Assembly (NCBI GenBank): GCA_949318235.1
Contig: OX439137.1
Span: 2,929,356 to 2,993,355 of the forward strand
Reading direction: 5' to 3'
DNA length: 64,000 bases
Source of the DNA: Ecdyonurus torrentis
Lineage: Eukaryota; Arthropoda; Insecta; Ephemeroptera; Heptageniidae
The position numbers and the translations under genes were made by a program. Below the pieces are notes generated by a model that was given only the letters and a program-made list of their open reading frames with translations, made no database searches and was not told the DNA's origin. Shown here in pieces: positions 11,965 through 41,577 of this stretch (positions are counted from its first letter, which is position 1; every line of letters begins with the position of its first letter).

Positions 11965-13786
11965 TATATATTGTATTGTATTACAAGATATAACCTAAAT
12001 GATATATTAAACTATGTACAATGTATATCTTATGTGTCTATATATTACACGTCTATATGATTTTAATGTGCTAAAAAGTTAGAGGTAACTTCTTAAAATA
12101 TTACCAAATTTTGATTTTTGTCTTGAAATAATATAATTTTTATATATACAAAAGTTATAATACTATACTAAAATATTTATAATAGAATGAAGAACTATAA
12201 CGTTACTGTATATACAAACACACCAAAAATGCTATAGGTAATGCACTCAATCTACAAAATGATATGCAAGCGATGGAATAAAAATCACATTATGTAGTAT
12301 ATTATCCTTATAAAATATATTCTTATAATATGCATATAAGAATATGCACTGAGATATAGAAGGAGAGAGAGAGAGAGATCTCCTTGCTTTAATATAATAT
12401 AATGCTGTGGTTACATATATGATGCTTCTTTCTCTAACAAAGTAACAATTAAATATTGTACATGCATTTGTATTTTAATATACTTAGCACTGAAAAATTA
12501 TTATATAAAAAATAGTCGGGAAACATAATTTATTCTGCACACTATATTATTGTGAATGTGTTGTCAGCATATTACTAAATATTTTTATAATTCACTAAGA
12601 TCATGTATAGTTATTATAGCGACACTTACTATTTTGATGGCATTTTATAACCCACACAAATAAAAGTAAATATTAGGAGTACATATATATTATAAAAAAG
12701 TATTACAAAGTATTCTGGAATACGACAGCAAGAAGAGAAATAAAATTATGCTGACTCAATAAGAAATTATATACGAGTATAATGCAATATATGATACCAA
12801 GACGTACCCTTGTATTTAACATTTAAACTGCATAGGTATAGCAAGAAAAATTCGTATAAAATGTTATTGTATCTCAACGTAAGTAATACTTAATCTAAAG
12901 AAAAACATTATATACAATATCATAATTAACAGAACGTATACACATCATAATATATACTTTAAATATTTTATTTTTATATTGCTATATGTTATTCATATAC
13001 CGTACATGCAGCGGCATAGCAATATCCATACCATATATAAAAGTGGGATATGATATTACATAATGTATATAATACACTGTACACTATAATGATTGTGTCG
13101 TGTGAATATTATTATATTGTTTTAATGTAAGATCATGCGTATAGGTAATACAGCGACGCATACTTTGTAATCTTCTTTTATAACACTAATAAAATTAAAA
13201 TATTAGGAGAACATAATGATAGTAAAAGTTTTACTACTAGTACTCTCTTATACGACAGCAAGAAGAGAAAACATAATTATGCGGACGTAGCGAGAATGAT
13301 TATACACGATATATGATGCTGAAACGTTATTTTGTATAATATGACATTTCTATATCCAGGTATAGCAAGTATATTACAAAGCGTATATATTCATTGTATA
13401 TAAGCAAGCGTTAGTAATTCTTAAATAAAAGAAAAATAATATATATATACATTCTTCATTAACAGAACGTATACACATAATAATATATAAAATAAATATC
13501 TCGTTTATATATTGCTTAATTATATATTACTAATATATATATATTTATATATATATATTATAAATATGATAGTCTAAATACAATAATAATATAATATATT
13601 ATAACCTATTGTAAACGCTATATTATATTCTGTATAATATATGTATATTTTACTATACAGTTGAGGAGGCAGGAGAATGGCTCCTTTGGCTCCTGCGGCT
13701 CCTTCAGAATTTAACATGCATTACCATAGGAAACCCATGTTATTTGGTCCTCGAAGTGCACCCGCCTAACCCCTCTACTTAGACAA

Positions 13787-14771
13787 ATATAGAATGCACA
13801 TTTATTCATAGCAACAGAATTTATGCTATATAATAAATAATGCTGTATAGCATTTTTTTTTTTTTTTTTTTTTTTTTCATGAAGATTTTTTTTTATTTAT
13901 TTTTGACTATATAAAAATACTCATATTATAACTGTATTATAAAAATATTAGGCCTATATTATTTAATTAAATCACACATGTTAAAGTTTGATCAAATATT
14001 ACTACTTTCATACTGGCATTGTTTCAAAATCAATAATTACGTATAACAGATTTTCTCCAGGCTCGGTTTTTGGATCCAGGTTTGGAAGCAGTTGGCAATC
14101 TGTAGTGGGAGAGGGTGCTGCCAGATACCAATTAAATTTTCTTATGGCCATTCCGAGCCTGGATTTCTCGTAACAAATCATTGTGATTATACCTTAACAA
14201 TGAAATTTTCAAAAATATTTATTTCATTATAAAAGTGATCTATTTAAAGCATCAAAATTATTGCTATTTTTATAATTAAATTTGACCCGTTTTTTTTTTT
14301 TTTTTTTTCTTTATATACACTTAAAATATTACATAATAGTTACACCTTTTACCACAATTGTAATATAATTATAATATGGAATGAATTGTTCTATGTTTTA
14401 ACACTATGTGACGTAGGAAAGGGGGAATTAAGATAAATATATTGGAAATAGTATAGCATGTTAAGATTCTTTTATTTATTTATTTTTTTTTTTTTGTCAT
14501 AAAAAGTGTATGCAGTATGCACATGAACCTATTAAAAAAATAGTAATTAAATATATTTCTAGAAATTAGAAAATTGTAGCATTTGCTGTACAAGCTTTAC
14601 CCTCTTTTTAAATATTTAATCAAAATAACGATATATATTATTTAGTAGCTTTTATTTTTAATCCAAACCAATATTTTTTTCATAGCTGCTTGATGTATGT
14701 GTTTTTAAAAGACTGAAAATTTTCCACTTGTGTGTGTAGTGTGTGTGTATATATATATAATTGACTATATA
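13787..14771. other. AT-rich region, no gene seen
   Basis: Poly-T tracts at 13851-13877, 14290-14309 and 14484-14496. A short inverted pair CCAGGCTCGG / CCGAGCCTGG lies at 14057-14166. 14174-14245 (AAATCATTGTGATTATA) matches 34720-34790, an unclassified dispersed repeat. Confidence 0.5.
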
Positions 14772-14969
14772 TACGGATAGTAAACGGCCGCCAGGATGTT
14801 TGTATTTTTCAACTTTACATCGTAATATCACCATACAGTACAAATTTGATGAAAACAATGAAGACCAACACCCTCGTATTGTGAATTGTGCACATATCGG
14901 ACAATAAATGTGTCAAGTTTTAAATTGCATGTAAAGTTAAAAATCCTGGCGGCCGTTTACTATATCCGT
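14772..14969. mobile_element. Foldback MITE
   Basis: Inverted ends ACGGATAGTAAACGGCCGCC and its complement (GGCGGCCGTTTACTATATCC), arms continuing into CAACTTTACAT / ATGTAAAGTT. Confidence 0.75.
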
Positions 14970-15250
14970 GATTATCGATATACTGAATAAATAAATCTTG
15001 AAATAATTTTTCTAATTTATTGCATAACAATTTTTATACAAAATTTAGGTATACACGTAATTAAATGAGTCAAAAATAATTCCGTTAATGTAAAAAGTTA
15101 AAATACGGAAATACATCAATGTAGAGACTAGAGAGTATAATATATAATATATTTCAATGTAATACAGTTTTTTTTTTTTTTTTTTTTTTAATAATAATAT
15201 TTATCATCGTATTATGCCGTATATTGTGCAAAAATATATATATAAGCCAA

Positions 15251-15592
15251 TTAAAGGAGTAAGGGACCGATGTCGACCATTATAGACTCAAAATTTTCTA
15301 ATCAAAAAACTCTGAAATTTTGAACAATGATACTTCAGATTGAGCCAATTTCAAATATATAAAAAAATTTGGGGGGGTCACCGTGCAAATTAATTTTATA
15401 TTATTTTTGGAAAATTTAAACATATAAGGCCCAATGTTAATTTCAATAATTTTTTTCTTTTTTTTCGGGACGGTCAAACATCATGAAATTTTTATCACGG
15501 CTAGGTGTGACCCTTAGCTACACAATGACACCAAATTTTTAGACCCAAAACACTTCTAGTTTTAGAGATATATCGGTACCGTACTCCCTTAA
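15251..15592. mobile_element. MITE family B, copy 1 (TTAA)
   Basis: TTAAAGGAGTAAGGGACCGA at left, GTACTCCCTTAA at right. Shares TGACCCTTAGCTACACAATG and GGGACGGTCAAACATC with copies at 36.3 and 44.0 kb. Lies about 100 bases past the stop of the CD36-family gene. Confidence 0.8.
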
Positions 15593-15605
15593 GTCTTACA
15601 TTTTA

Positions 15606-15607
<2 letters not shown>

Positions 15608-15642
<35 letters not shown>
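15608..15642. repeat. Poly-T tract
   Basis: About 33 T on the plus strand, i.e. poly-A in gene orientation just after the CD36-family stop. Confidence 0.9.
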
Positions 15643-15644
<2 letters not shown>

Positions 15645-15684
15645 ATACGACAAATGTATTCCGGTATTAAATATATTATTTGAA

Positions 15685-33262
<17,578 letters not shown>

Positions 33263-33498
33263 GTTGTCCTCTCACTGGTCTCTCTCTCTCACCTCAACTT
33301 TGCATCACTAAGCTTACCTGTGCGCAATCTTATCACATTATGTCTATATGGAGATAATCAATCAAATCGACTATCACCTATATAGTAATGGCTAATTAGG
33401 ACGTTCTATGGTAGTGCTGCTGTAGTTGTGGTATTTACCACTTTTTACTACACTTAAACTACTACACTTAAACCAAAACTTGATAATTATAATAACAG
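33263..33498 (-). promoter_or_regulatory. Upstream region of the CD36-family gene
   Basis: Minus-strand reading shows CTATATAG near 33380 and a GAGAGAGAGAGA stretch in the presumed leader. Neither is decisive. ACAG/GTAAGC near 33316 could be a leader donor but no acceptor was found before the ATG. Confidence 0.25.
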
Positions 33499-33720
33499 TT
33501 AATGGAGGTAATCGGTTTAAAAAATTCATAAAAATTTTATATGGCTTAAAATACGTAAAAGTATGTCTAGTATTTCTCATTTAAATTTCTCCGAAATCGG
33601 AGGAGTAGTTTTCTCAAAAATAGCAAAAAACGTGTTTTCCCCCATAAGCGTAATGTTAAATTAGGGGACCCTTAGCTTTCCCCGCAGCACCCCGCGCGCT
33701 AAACCGATAACCTCCATTGA
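33499..33720. mobile_element. Small inverted-repeat element
   Basis: TTAATGGAGGTAATCGGTTT at left and AAACCGATAACCTCCATTGA at right; interior without matching arms. Confidence 0.6.
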
Positions 33721-33891
33721 GAATATATTTATTTTAATCATGTTAGTGAGAATTTTTTGTAATAAGTTTTAAAACAACACACAAAGGTTTTGTTTTTTTA
33801 ACTGCAATTTAAACATGTGGTTGAATTTCTTATTTTTATGGGTAATTTATTACAGAATACTAAATGAATTGTCATACATTTTATAATTATA

Positions 33892-34030
33892 CTCGACTCA
33901 AAAAACCTGAGTTACCTGCCGTTCGACCTTTTACGGTATCGCCCGGTATGGCCCTTCTCCTCAAATGTTGACAATGGGCGATACTTTAGGCATACCCGAT
34001 TTAGATCGACTGAGGTTTTTGGAGTCGAGT
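33892..34030. mobile_element. MITE family H, copy 2
   Basis: CTCGACTCAAAAAACCTGAG and the inverse ending GAGTCGAG, core TTACGGTATCGCCC / GGGCGATAC. Confidence 0.85.
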
Positions 34031-34038
34031 TATATGTA

Positions 34039-34401
34039 TACACTCAACAAAAAATTTAATACTAACAATGTAACATTATAATTATATAGCTTAAGCTAGA
34101 ACACAGGTATTATTATATACAATAATACCTAATGCAGGTGCTCTGTGCAACAATAAAGTTGTGACTCACTTAGATTAAGTGGTATTGTAGTTTATATCTA
34201 CCTGATCCACATTCAAGTGTAACCTATTGCAAAATACAGAATATATGTACAGCTCTGGCCAAAAGTTCCCGAACGATTTGCATAGGCAACCCGCAACCAC
34301 CCCTTTATTTTTTTATGAAAACACAGCGGCCGCCGCTGCCCCGTTCGGGAACTTTTGGCCAGAGCTGTACCTGCCATTAGTAGTAATTTTTTTCCGTGTA
34401 C
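34039..34401. mobile_element. Family J element with nested Tc1-like MITE
   Basis: Same as 58361-58590 (AATACTAACAATGTAA, ACACAGGTATTATTA, AAGTTGTGACTCACTTAGAT, ending CCGTGTA) but split by the hairpin at 34248-34369. Confidence 0.78.
34248..34369. mobile_element. Tc1-like hairpin MITE (nested, TA target)
   Basis: TACAGCTCTGGCCAAAAGTT at both ends in inverse orientation, arms continuing CCCGAACG / CGTTCGGG. Absent from the family J copy at 58.5 kb, where GATGTACCTGCC is continuous. Confidence 0.85.
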
Positions 34402-34494
34402 CATTAGGAATTTTAATAATATTTTAATCACATTATCAAATGTTGTGTTTTCTCGTTTTAGCGTCACAGGCGTTAGTTACAAATTGGTTTATTA

Positions 34495-34790
34495 AAGTGG
34501 TCCATTTATTTTACTATTATTTCCAAGAAACTCAAAATTTAAAACGATTAAAGGTATAAAAATGAAAATATATATATATTTTTTACAATCCAACAATGTT
34601 TATATTTATTGATTTAAATATTGACATATTACAATTTACATTAATTTTACAAAGCGATTTAAATATAAAATAAATATAATACAATTCATTCACATTTATA
34701 TCTTAGCTCTCATAAGAAATCATTGTGATTATATACAACAACAATAAATTTTCAAAAATATTTATTTCATTATAATAGTGAACTATTAAA
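34495..34790. repeat. Unclassified dispersed repeat T
   Basis: TTTACAATCCAACAATGTTT, TACAAAGCGATTTAAATATA and AAATCATTGTGATTATA recur at 40340-40475 and 14174-14245; AGTGGTCCATTTATTTTA recurs at 36168. Confidence 0.6.
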
Positions 34791-34795
34791 GGCAT

Positions 34796-35116
34796 AGACA
34801 ATATGAAAACATAAGCATTTATATCACAAAACACTTGATGAGATTTACATAAATAACTTTAGTTTGTCTCAAAACCCAACTGTAGCGCCGTAGCAGTGAT
34901 CAGAAAATTTCGATTTATAGTATGCAACCCGTTGCATACTAGTTTCTGACGTCATAAACATGAATAGTTACGCAAATTGCATACTTTACAGTTTTTTCAT
35001 GCTCTCTAGTGGGGCTACATTAACATTCTGGTAAAAATTATCAACAGTTTTGAAGATCCCATTTCGTGTTTATTCATTAAAAAGAATGTGTTGTTTTATG
35101 TGGTCTATGCCTTTAT
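34796..35116 (+). mobile_element. MITE family C, copy 4
   Basis: TTAAAGGCATAGACAATATG at left, TGGTCTATGCCTTTAT at right, TTCTGACGTCATAAAC inside. Confidence 0.83.
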
Positions 35117-35492
35117 ATACGTATTTGAAGTTGTTCTTATCCTTATTAAGTTGTTATGTCTTAAACAAGGATTGCACCCAATATATTGGTGATATTATTA
35201 TAAATATACTTATCATTTATTTGTTGCTTTTATGACTTTTAGTCAAACTGCATAGTACTTCATTTTCAGTCTTTTGTAAGTTAAGAAATTGAAAATATTG
35301 CCGGCAATGTAGTCTAATAATAATAATAATTGAAAGGCTTTATATTGGGTAAAATCAGGCGTACAACCTCTCAATTTAACCCAACTGTTTAACAGTACAG
35401 TCAGTTACAATTTTTGTTAGTCTAACATCAGCATATAGCATGAAAATTATATTAATAATTTTTTTATAATTTTCAATTATAAAGTTGTTCAT

Positions 35493-35892
35493 TTAAGGCG
35501 GTGGGGGACCGACTTGGACCGGAAATCGCTAAAAGAACAACTATATTTTCTCAATATTTTTTGTACATGATTTAATTCCAATAAAACAAACACTATAATT
35601 TTCAAATAAAACAAAGTAAATTTAAAAATATTTTTTTATACCAAAAAAAAAATTTTAATGATATTTTTAATTGTAAAAAAGTTTCTAATTTGACTAAAAT
35701 TTCCCGCTCAAATTTGAATTTCCACATTTACATGTTATCTTTAAAGTGTAATAACTTAAATATTTGATCGTGTTTTCACATGTTTGACATAACTAAATTT
35801 TTAAGTAACATTTCTTCTTTACTTTGTGTTATTTATTATTATTCACAACCGTCCTAGTTTGCGAGATATCAGTCGGTCACCTACCCCCTTAA
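35493..35892. mobile_element. Family E element (TTAA), intact
   Basis: TTAAGGCGGTGGGGGACCGA and TCGGTCACCTACCCCCTTAA. Interior matches the split copy at 17460-18070. The stretch 35117-35492 before it holds only AT-rich sequence. Confidence 0.75.
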
Positions 35893-36288
35893 TAACTAGA
35901 ATTTTAAATTTAAGTTAAGTTTCCTTTCACTTAAATTTATATAGTTGAGAATATATATACGCACTTAAAATTTTTGTCAGTAGTTTTTTTTAGTAGTGTA
36001 TTACCTACTATTATTTTTTTTTTATTTCAGAAGCCCTGCAACGGACCACTTGCAATGAAAATTTTTTTAAATGTTGTAACGTATTAATCATAAATGCTGT
36101 AACAATTTTTAGACAAGAAATGTACAAGAATGTTTAAATTTATTGGAAATAAGCCGTTCATTGCCAGTGGTCCATTTATTTTATTATTATTTATTTATTT
36201 CCAAAATACTCAAAATTTAATACAATACTATATATTTCCACGAAAAAAAAAAGGGGGAAAATATATTAAACAACAAATTTGTTTAGTT

Positions 36289-36628
36289 TTAAAGGAGTAG
36301 GGTATCGACCTTATATCTCAAAAACTAGAATGTATTTTGGGTCTAAATTTGGTGTCATTGTGTTTTGTGTAGCTAAGGGTCATACCTAGCCGTCATAAAA
36401 AATTTCATGATGTTTGATCGTCCCAAAAACAATTATTAAAATTAAGATTGCAGGCATTATGGGCTTAAAATTTCGAAATAACATACAATTAATTTGCACT
36501 GTATCCCCCCAAAATTTTTATATTTTTGAAATTGCCTCAAGCTATGAAGTATCATTGTACAAAATTTCAGAATTTTTGACGAGAAAAGTTTACGTCTAAT
36601 GACCGACGTCAGTACCCTACTCCCTTAA
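36289..36628. mobile_element. MITE family B, copy 2
   Basis: TTAAAGGAGTAGGGTATCGA and GTACCCTACTCCCTTAA; AAGGGTCATACCTAGCCGTC inside. Shares TTAA 36625-36628 with the next element. Confidence 0.83.
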
Positions 36629-37418
36629 AGGCATAGAACACCTTGAACCAGAGATGGGAGTCCGCGAATATTCGCGCGAACTTTCGCGAATATTCGCGAA
36701 TATGCGCGAATATTCGCGGGCAAAGTTCGCCAATGTTCGCGAACATTGAAACTTTCAAATTTCCCGCCAAACTTCGAAGCCACATAACTGGGAAACTAAA
36801 AGAGATTCAAATGAACTTTTTTCATGATTAATCTATTAATTAATTAATTTTTAATTAAAATAGGTAGATTGGCCACAAAAATTTTTTTGAAAGAAAAAAA
36901 AAATTTTTTTGACTTTTTTTTCTTAATTTTAATTCTGAATCGATTGATACTATTTTTATGGCACTGAAAACCTCCTAAAATGGTTTTAATAATTTTTTAA
37001 AAAAATTTCTGAGACCCCAGCTGTTATAGGACCGCCATCTTGAAAGTTCGCGAATATTCGCGAATATTCGCGCGAACATTCGCGGGAAATCTTATATTCG
37101 CGAATTTTGCATCTCTGCCTTGAACAAAAAAGTTGCGTAATAACCTAACAAACCTGAAAATCAACGTTGATTTGGCCGGAGTCACTGATTTCTAAATTAT
37201 TTTCCATTCACAAAATGCCACTGCCGGTCACTGACGTCACAGCTCGCCTGGTCCACGTGCAAGTAAACTGGGCGAGCTGTGACGTCAGTGACCGGCAGCG
37301 GTATTTTGTGAATGGAAAATAAATTCGAAATCAATGACTCTGGCAAAAATCAACGTTGATTTTCAGGTTTGTTAGGATAATACGCAACTTTTTTGTTCAA
37401 GGTGTTCTACGCCTTTAA
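36625..37418. mobile_element. MITE family A, copy 3, split by hAT-like MITE
   Basis: TTAAAGGCATAGAACACCTT to TTCTACGCCTTTAA. Two TGACGTCA sites. Interrupted at 36649-37117 close to its left end. Confidence 0.88.
36649..37117. mobile_element. hAT-like MITE rich in CGCGAATATTCGCG
   Basis: Ends CAGAGATGGGAG and TTGCATCTCTG, 8-bp duplication CCTTGAAC on both sides (36641-36648, 37118-37125). Repeated TTCGCGAATATTCGCG blocks at both ends. Confidence 0.9.
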
Positions 37419-37572
37419 GACTTAATCAGTATTTTAAAATGTATAATATCTTTCACTAAAGTTAAATTTTTTTTTGTTTCCAGATTACCTTCTACCCTGG
37501 AACCTCGTGGCTTTGTTGCACAAAATTGCAGGCACGAAAAAAAAAAACAATAATAACTGTCTATCTATCTAA

Positions 37573-37705
37573 CATAATAATGATGTTCGTAAGACCTGTT
37601 CCCTTGCTCCAAAAAAATGCGCAATACCATTTAAAAAGCATTAGGCGATCGTCATTTTTTAGTGACTTGGGGCACGAAAAACAAGGTTTACGAAACATCA
37701 TTAAA
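37573..37705. mobile_element. MITE family G, copy 3
   Basis: AATGATGTTCGTAAGACCTG and AGGTTTACGAAACATCATT; core reversed relative to copy 1 (GCGATCGTCATTTTTT). Confidence 0.72.
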
Positions 37706-37862
37706 GGCGTAGAACACCTTGAACAAAAAAGTTGTGTACTATCCTAACAAACCTGAAAATCAACGTTGATTTGGCCGGAGTCATTGGTTTCTAATTTATT
37801 TTCCATTCACAAAATGCTGCTGCCGGTCAATGACGTCACAGCTCGCCCGGTTTACTTGTGCA
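37701..37862. mobile_element. MITE family A, copy 4 (left half)
   Basis: TTAAAGGCGTAGAACACCTT through TGACGTCACAGCTCGCCC, then stops; the right arm is missing. 37863-38089 after it shows nothing recognisable. Confidence 0.82.
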
Positions 37863-38089
37863 ACATTATATATTTATTATTATTTTTATTATTAATTATT
37901 ATTCATCATTATTTTGCTGGAAATAAAGAATGTACAAAGAATTATTGTAAAAATTTAGTTCCTCTTCTAACGTTTTCCGGTCCAAGTCAGTCACCTTTTA
38001 CGTTTAACCCCATTTTGCAACCCTGTTATTGAGTTTACTTAAAGATTGTAACAATGAAAATAATAATAAATGATTGTTTATGTTTACTC

Positions 38090-38302
38090 CACAGTAGATG
38101 ATACAGTAGTTCATCTCCTATACTGAGAATGTCAGATCAATGCGCGCCATAATTCCGACTGGGTGAAGCGGGCTGAACTACACGCGTATAACGTTACTTC
38201 AGTTACTTTTAGTTCAGCCCGCTTCACCCAGTCGGAATTATGGCGCGTTTTTTGATCTGACATTCCCAGTATAGGAGATGGACTACTGTATCATCTACTG
38301 TG
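38090..38302. repeat. Near-perfect palindrome of about 210 bp
   Basis: Arms CACAGTAGATGATACAGTAG, CGACTGGGTGAAGCGGGCTG and complements, AACGTT-type centre. The MITE type is not seen elsewhere in the window. Confidence 0.85.
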
Positions 38303-38305
38303 TGT

Positions 38306-38493
38306 GCTTCTGTTTACTCAAAATGCGGAAAAAGAAGTGACCGGCAGAGGAAACCACGTGATGGTAAAAGTGGGAGGTAGCTCCAGGTAGCTCAAGGTTA
38401 GCTTGCTGCTGGCATCAAATTTTCTACCACTTTTACCATCACGTGGTTTCCTTTTCCGGCACTTCCTTTTCCGCATTTTGAGTAAACAGAAGC
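38306..38493. mobile_element. Hairpin MITE family N, copy 3
   Basis: GCTTCTGTTTACTCAAAATG to CATTTTGAGTAAACAGAAGC, CCACGTGATGGTAAAAGTGG arms. Confidence 0.85.
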
Positions 38494-38501
38494 ACTATGT
38501 G

Positions 38502-38662
38502 TGTTTACTCAAAAAGCGGAAAAGGGAGTGACCGGAAGAGGAAACCACGTGACGGTAAAAGTAGGAGAAACCTTGGTGCCAGCAGCAAGCTAACCTTGAG
38601 CTGCCTCCCACTTTTACCGTCACGTGGTTTCCTCTTCCGGTCACTTCCTTTTCCAGTAAACA
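38502..38662. mobile_element. Hairpin MITE family N, copy 4
   Basis: TGTTTACTCAAAAAGCGGAA to TTCCAGTAAACA, CCACGTGACGGTAAAAGT arms, directly after copy 3. Confidence 0.83.
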
Positions 38663-39068
38663 TAAACTTTCAAAGATTGCAACAAATGAAAAAAATTATA
38701 ATAATAAAAATATAGTGCACAAGTCGTCCAGTAAAAAGTAAAAAAAAAAAAAAAAAGTATTTAAATACGATAAAATTAATTTTATACTCTGAATGTGCTG
38801 TGCTTATATACTCTAAATGTGCTTATAATTTAAAACTTTGTGTAAATTACTGAACATTATTTGTAAATAAATTATATAAAATATTTATTTTGTTTTTCTT
38901 TTTTTTTGTTTCTCACAAAAGTAAATGCACTACGTTAACTCACTTTTAGCAACATTAATTGATCATAATTTTACTGTAGTATTTTACTTATTTTGCTGTT
39001 CTGATATAGCAATATTTATGCTGGTATATAATAGCGTTCTTAGCATAAATTACGTAATTCTTTCCTCG

Positions 39069-39387
39069 TTAAAGGCATAGAACAAAAAAACATGTTTAGT
39101 ATCCTAATATTCCTAAATACCAACGTTTATTTGGCCGGAGTCATTGATTTCTAATTTATTTTACATTTACAAAATGTCAGCTGCATGTTTATGACGTCAC
39201 AGCTTGCCTGTTTCCTCGCGCGTGGACTAGTGAGCTGTGACGTCATAATAAAATGCAACTGTGATTTTGTAAATGTAAAATAAATTAGAAATCAATCAAT
39301 GACTACGGCCAAATCAACGTTGATATTTAGGTATGTTAGAATACTAGATTTTTTTTTTTTTTTTGTCATTGTGTTTTATGCCTTTAA
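39069..39387. mobile_element. MITE family A, copy 5
   Basis: TTAA both sides; AAAGGCATAGAACAAAAAAA; more diverged arms with ATGACGTCACAGCTTGC and GAGCTGTGACGTCATAA. Confidence 0.83.
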
Positions 39388-39606
39388 AACAAACAATATT
39401 TATATGATCGGAATGAAAGGATTCACTGCGTCTCTATGTCAGTTTTTGTATAACAAACTGCAATTCTCCTCCTTCTGCTTCACTTGTATCAAAAATCAAA
39501 GCACACATCTAAGTGCCCCCCCCCCCTCCCCCCCTGATACTGTCCTTTCACATCGTGTCTTATCCAAGTTGACTTTCTGAATAGTAGAATAGAGAGAGAT
39601 TGATGA

Positions 39607-40274
39607 AAGCTTGTTCTGTAAAGTAAAGTGAATCTCAACAACAGTGATTGGCTGACCAACAAAATACGACACATTCATTGGTTGATCTTGTTTTTTGAGC
39701 TAACAAAATTGACAAAAATTGAGTCACATGAAGAGCATGGAACTTTTTTGTGTGGAGTTTCTTTCATTCTTATCAAGTTCAAAGTTCTAAACGAAGAAAT
39801 AACAATGATCGACCATATGCATAAACGTAGTAAACAGGTAACGAAGTCATAATCAGCTGTTATAACAAAGGAACATATCGACACAAAAGTTGCGCCGGAA
39901 GTTTGACTTTGCAGAACGAGCTGAAGTATGGTTTTATATTTGTTGTTGCGTGACTGATGATCAACTTCAGCTCGTTCTATAAACTACACACAAATATTGA
40001 GCCAGTTTTGAAAATGTTCTTTTGTTAAAAACACCTGTTGACGACGTCGTTACCTGTTTACTACGTTTATACATATGGTAGATCATTGTTATTTCTTCTT
40101 TTAGAACTTTGAACTTGATAAAAATGAAAGAAACTTCCCAGAAAAAGTTGCTTGCTCTTCATGCGACTCATTTTTATCGTCTCAAAAAACAAGATCAACC
40201 AATGAATGTGTCTTATTTTGTTGGTCAGCCAATCACTGTTATTGAGATTCACTTTACTTTTACAGAACAAGCTA
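39607..40274. mobile_element. MITE family L, full foldback copy
   Basis: Two inverted arms of about 320 bp (39607-39926 and 39958-40274) with AAGCTTGTTCTGTAAAGTAA outer ends and CTTCAGCTCGTTC inner ends, separated by about 35 bases. Confidence 0.87.
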
Positions 40275-40339
40275 TAGAAATTTTTAAGAATTTTTCATTA
40301 ACTTTTTTTTCTTTTAAAATAAAAAGGTATCCAAAACAA

Positions 40340-40475
40340 AAAAATATTTTTTACAATCCAACAATTTTTATATTTATTGTTTTAAATATTTACATATTAC
40401 AATTTATATTATAATTACAAAGCGATTTAAATATAAAATAAATATATACAATTCATTCACATTTATATCTTATAG
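40340..40475. repeat. Dispersed repeat T, copy
   Basis: TTTACAATCCAACAATTTTT and TACAAAGCGATTTAAATATA, as at 34.6 kb. Confidence 0.6.
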
Positions 40476-40774
40476 CTCTCAATTTTTTTAACTCTAAAAT
40501 CTTAACACTTATTCTCACTTCTTGTTCCTTATATGAATTTTACTTGTCAATTTTCAAACTCTAATTTTTTTGATGATTTGATGTTTGAAATTTTGAAAAA
40601 AGTCAGTTCATAGAAGACTTATAAAACTGATATTGAGAAAATAAACAAACTCAGAGCCAAACAATACTATCAAAATTTTATCATGATTTTGACATAGTAT
40701 GCTTTTCTTATGGGGGAATAAAGCAGCTTTAACTCAAGTTAGATTTTTTTTTTTTTTTTTTTTTAATTTTTACT

Positions 40775-41078
40775 ATAGACCGGTTGCACTCATATTTAAG
40801 AGTCGCCATTTTGTTGGTCAGAAATACGTACGCCAGCATAGGGAAAACGCCATTTTTATTTTTTTTAATAGCAAAAAAAGCTTCAAACCTTAATCAAAGC
40901 CTTATTTCTAGCTCCTAATAAGCTCGAAGAATGTGAGAAAATTTCATTCAGTTGAAATAAACTCTTATTATATATTATGTAAAAAAATTACGAAAAATGA
41001 TGTTTCCCTTATGCTGGACAATGCATTAGGCACCACAAACATGGCGATAAAGCGCAAGGATGTGCAAGGGGTGTATTA
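40775..41078. mobile_element. Dispersed repeat family S, copy 2
   Basis: TATAGACCGGTTGCACTCAT to GCGCAAGGATGTGCAAGGGG. Confidence 0.75.
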
Positions 41079-41537
41079 CTTACAAAGCCTTATATAGCCT
41101 TTGTTTTCCTAAATTTCAATTGAAAATATTTTTTCCTCTTTGTTTTTTTTTCAAGTAACTTGAAATTAAGTTAAAAATAAAAGATTGACGCTCAGTAAGC
41201 TACAGTAAAAAACTCACCATAAAAAGAAAAAAAAATGACAACTTGGGTTTCAGCTGCTTGATTCTTCCATAAGAAATCATGTAAATGAAGACAGAAAGTC
41301 ATGTGCTATTTTGTAGTAGTATTGTTAAGTATATTTTCATTAAACCAACTTTTGCAAATCTTCTATTAAGTTTTAATTCACAACTTCCATAATTATAATT
41401 TTCATTGTTAAAATATTTAGTCATAATAATTTTTCTTTTAAGAAAAGCATTGAAATCATATTTGTAGAACAAGGAAAATTTGAAATATGTAAGTTGTCTA
41501 TTAACCGTTGCAAAATAAAAAATTGTAGTTTGAGGTC

Positions 41538-41577
<40 letters not shown>

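Noticed and set aside
39628..40414. ORFs shared between 39.7, 40.1 and 56.1 kb
   Set aside because: They are the arms of family L foldback elements; the same reading in copies at 7.0 and 49.6 kb is broken.
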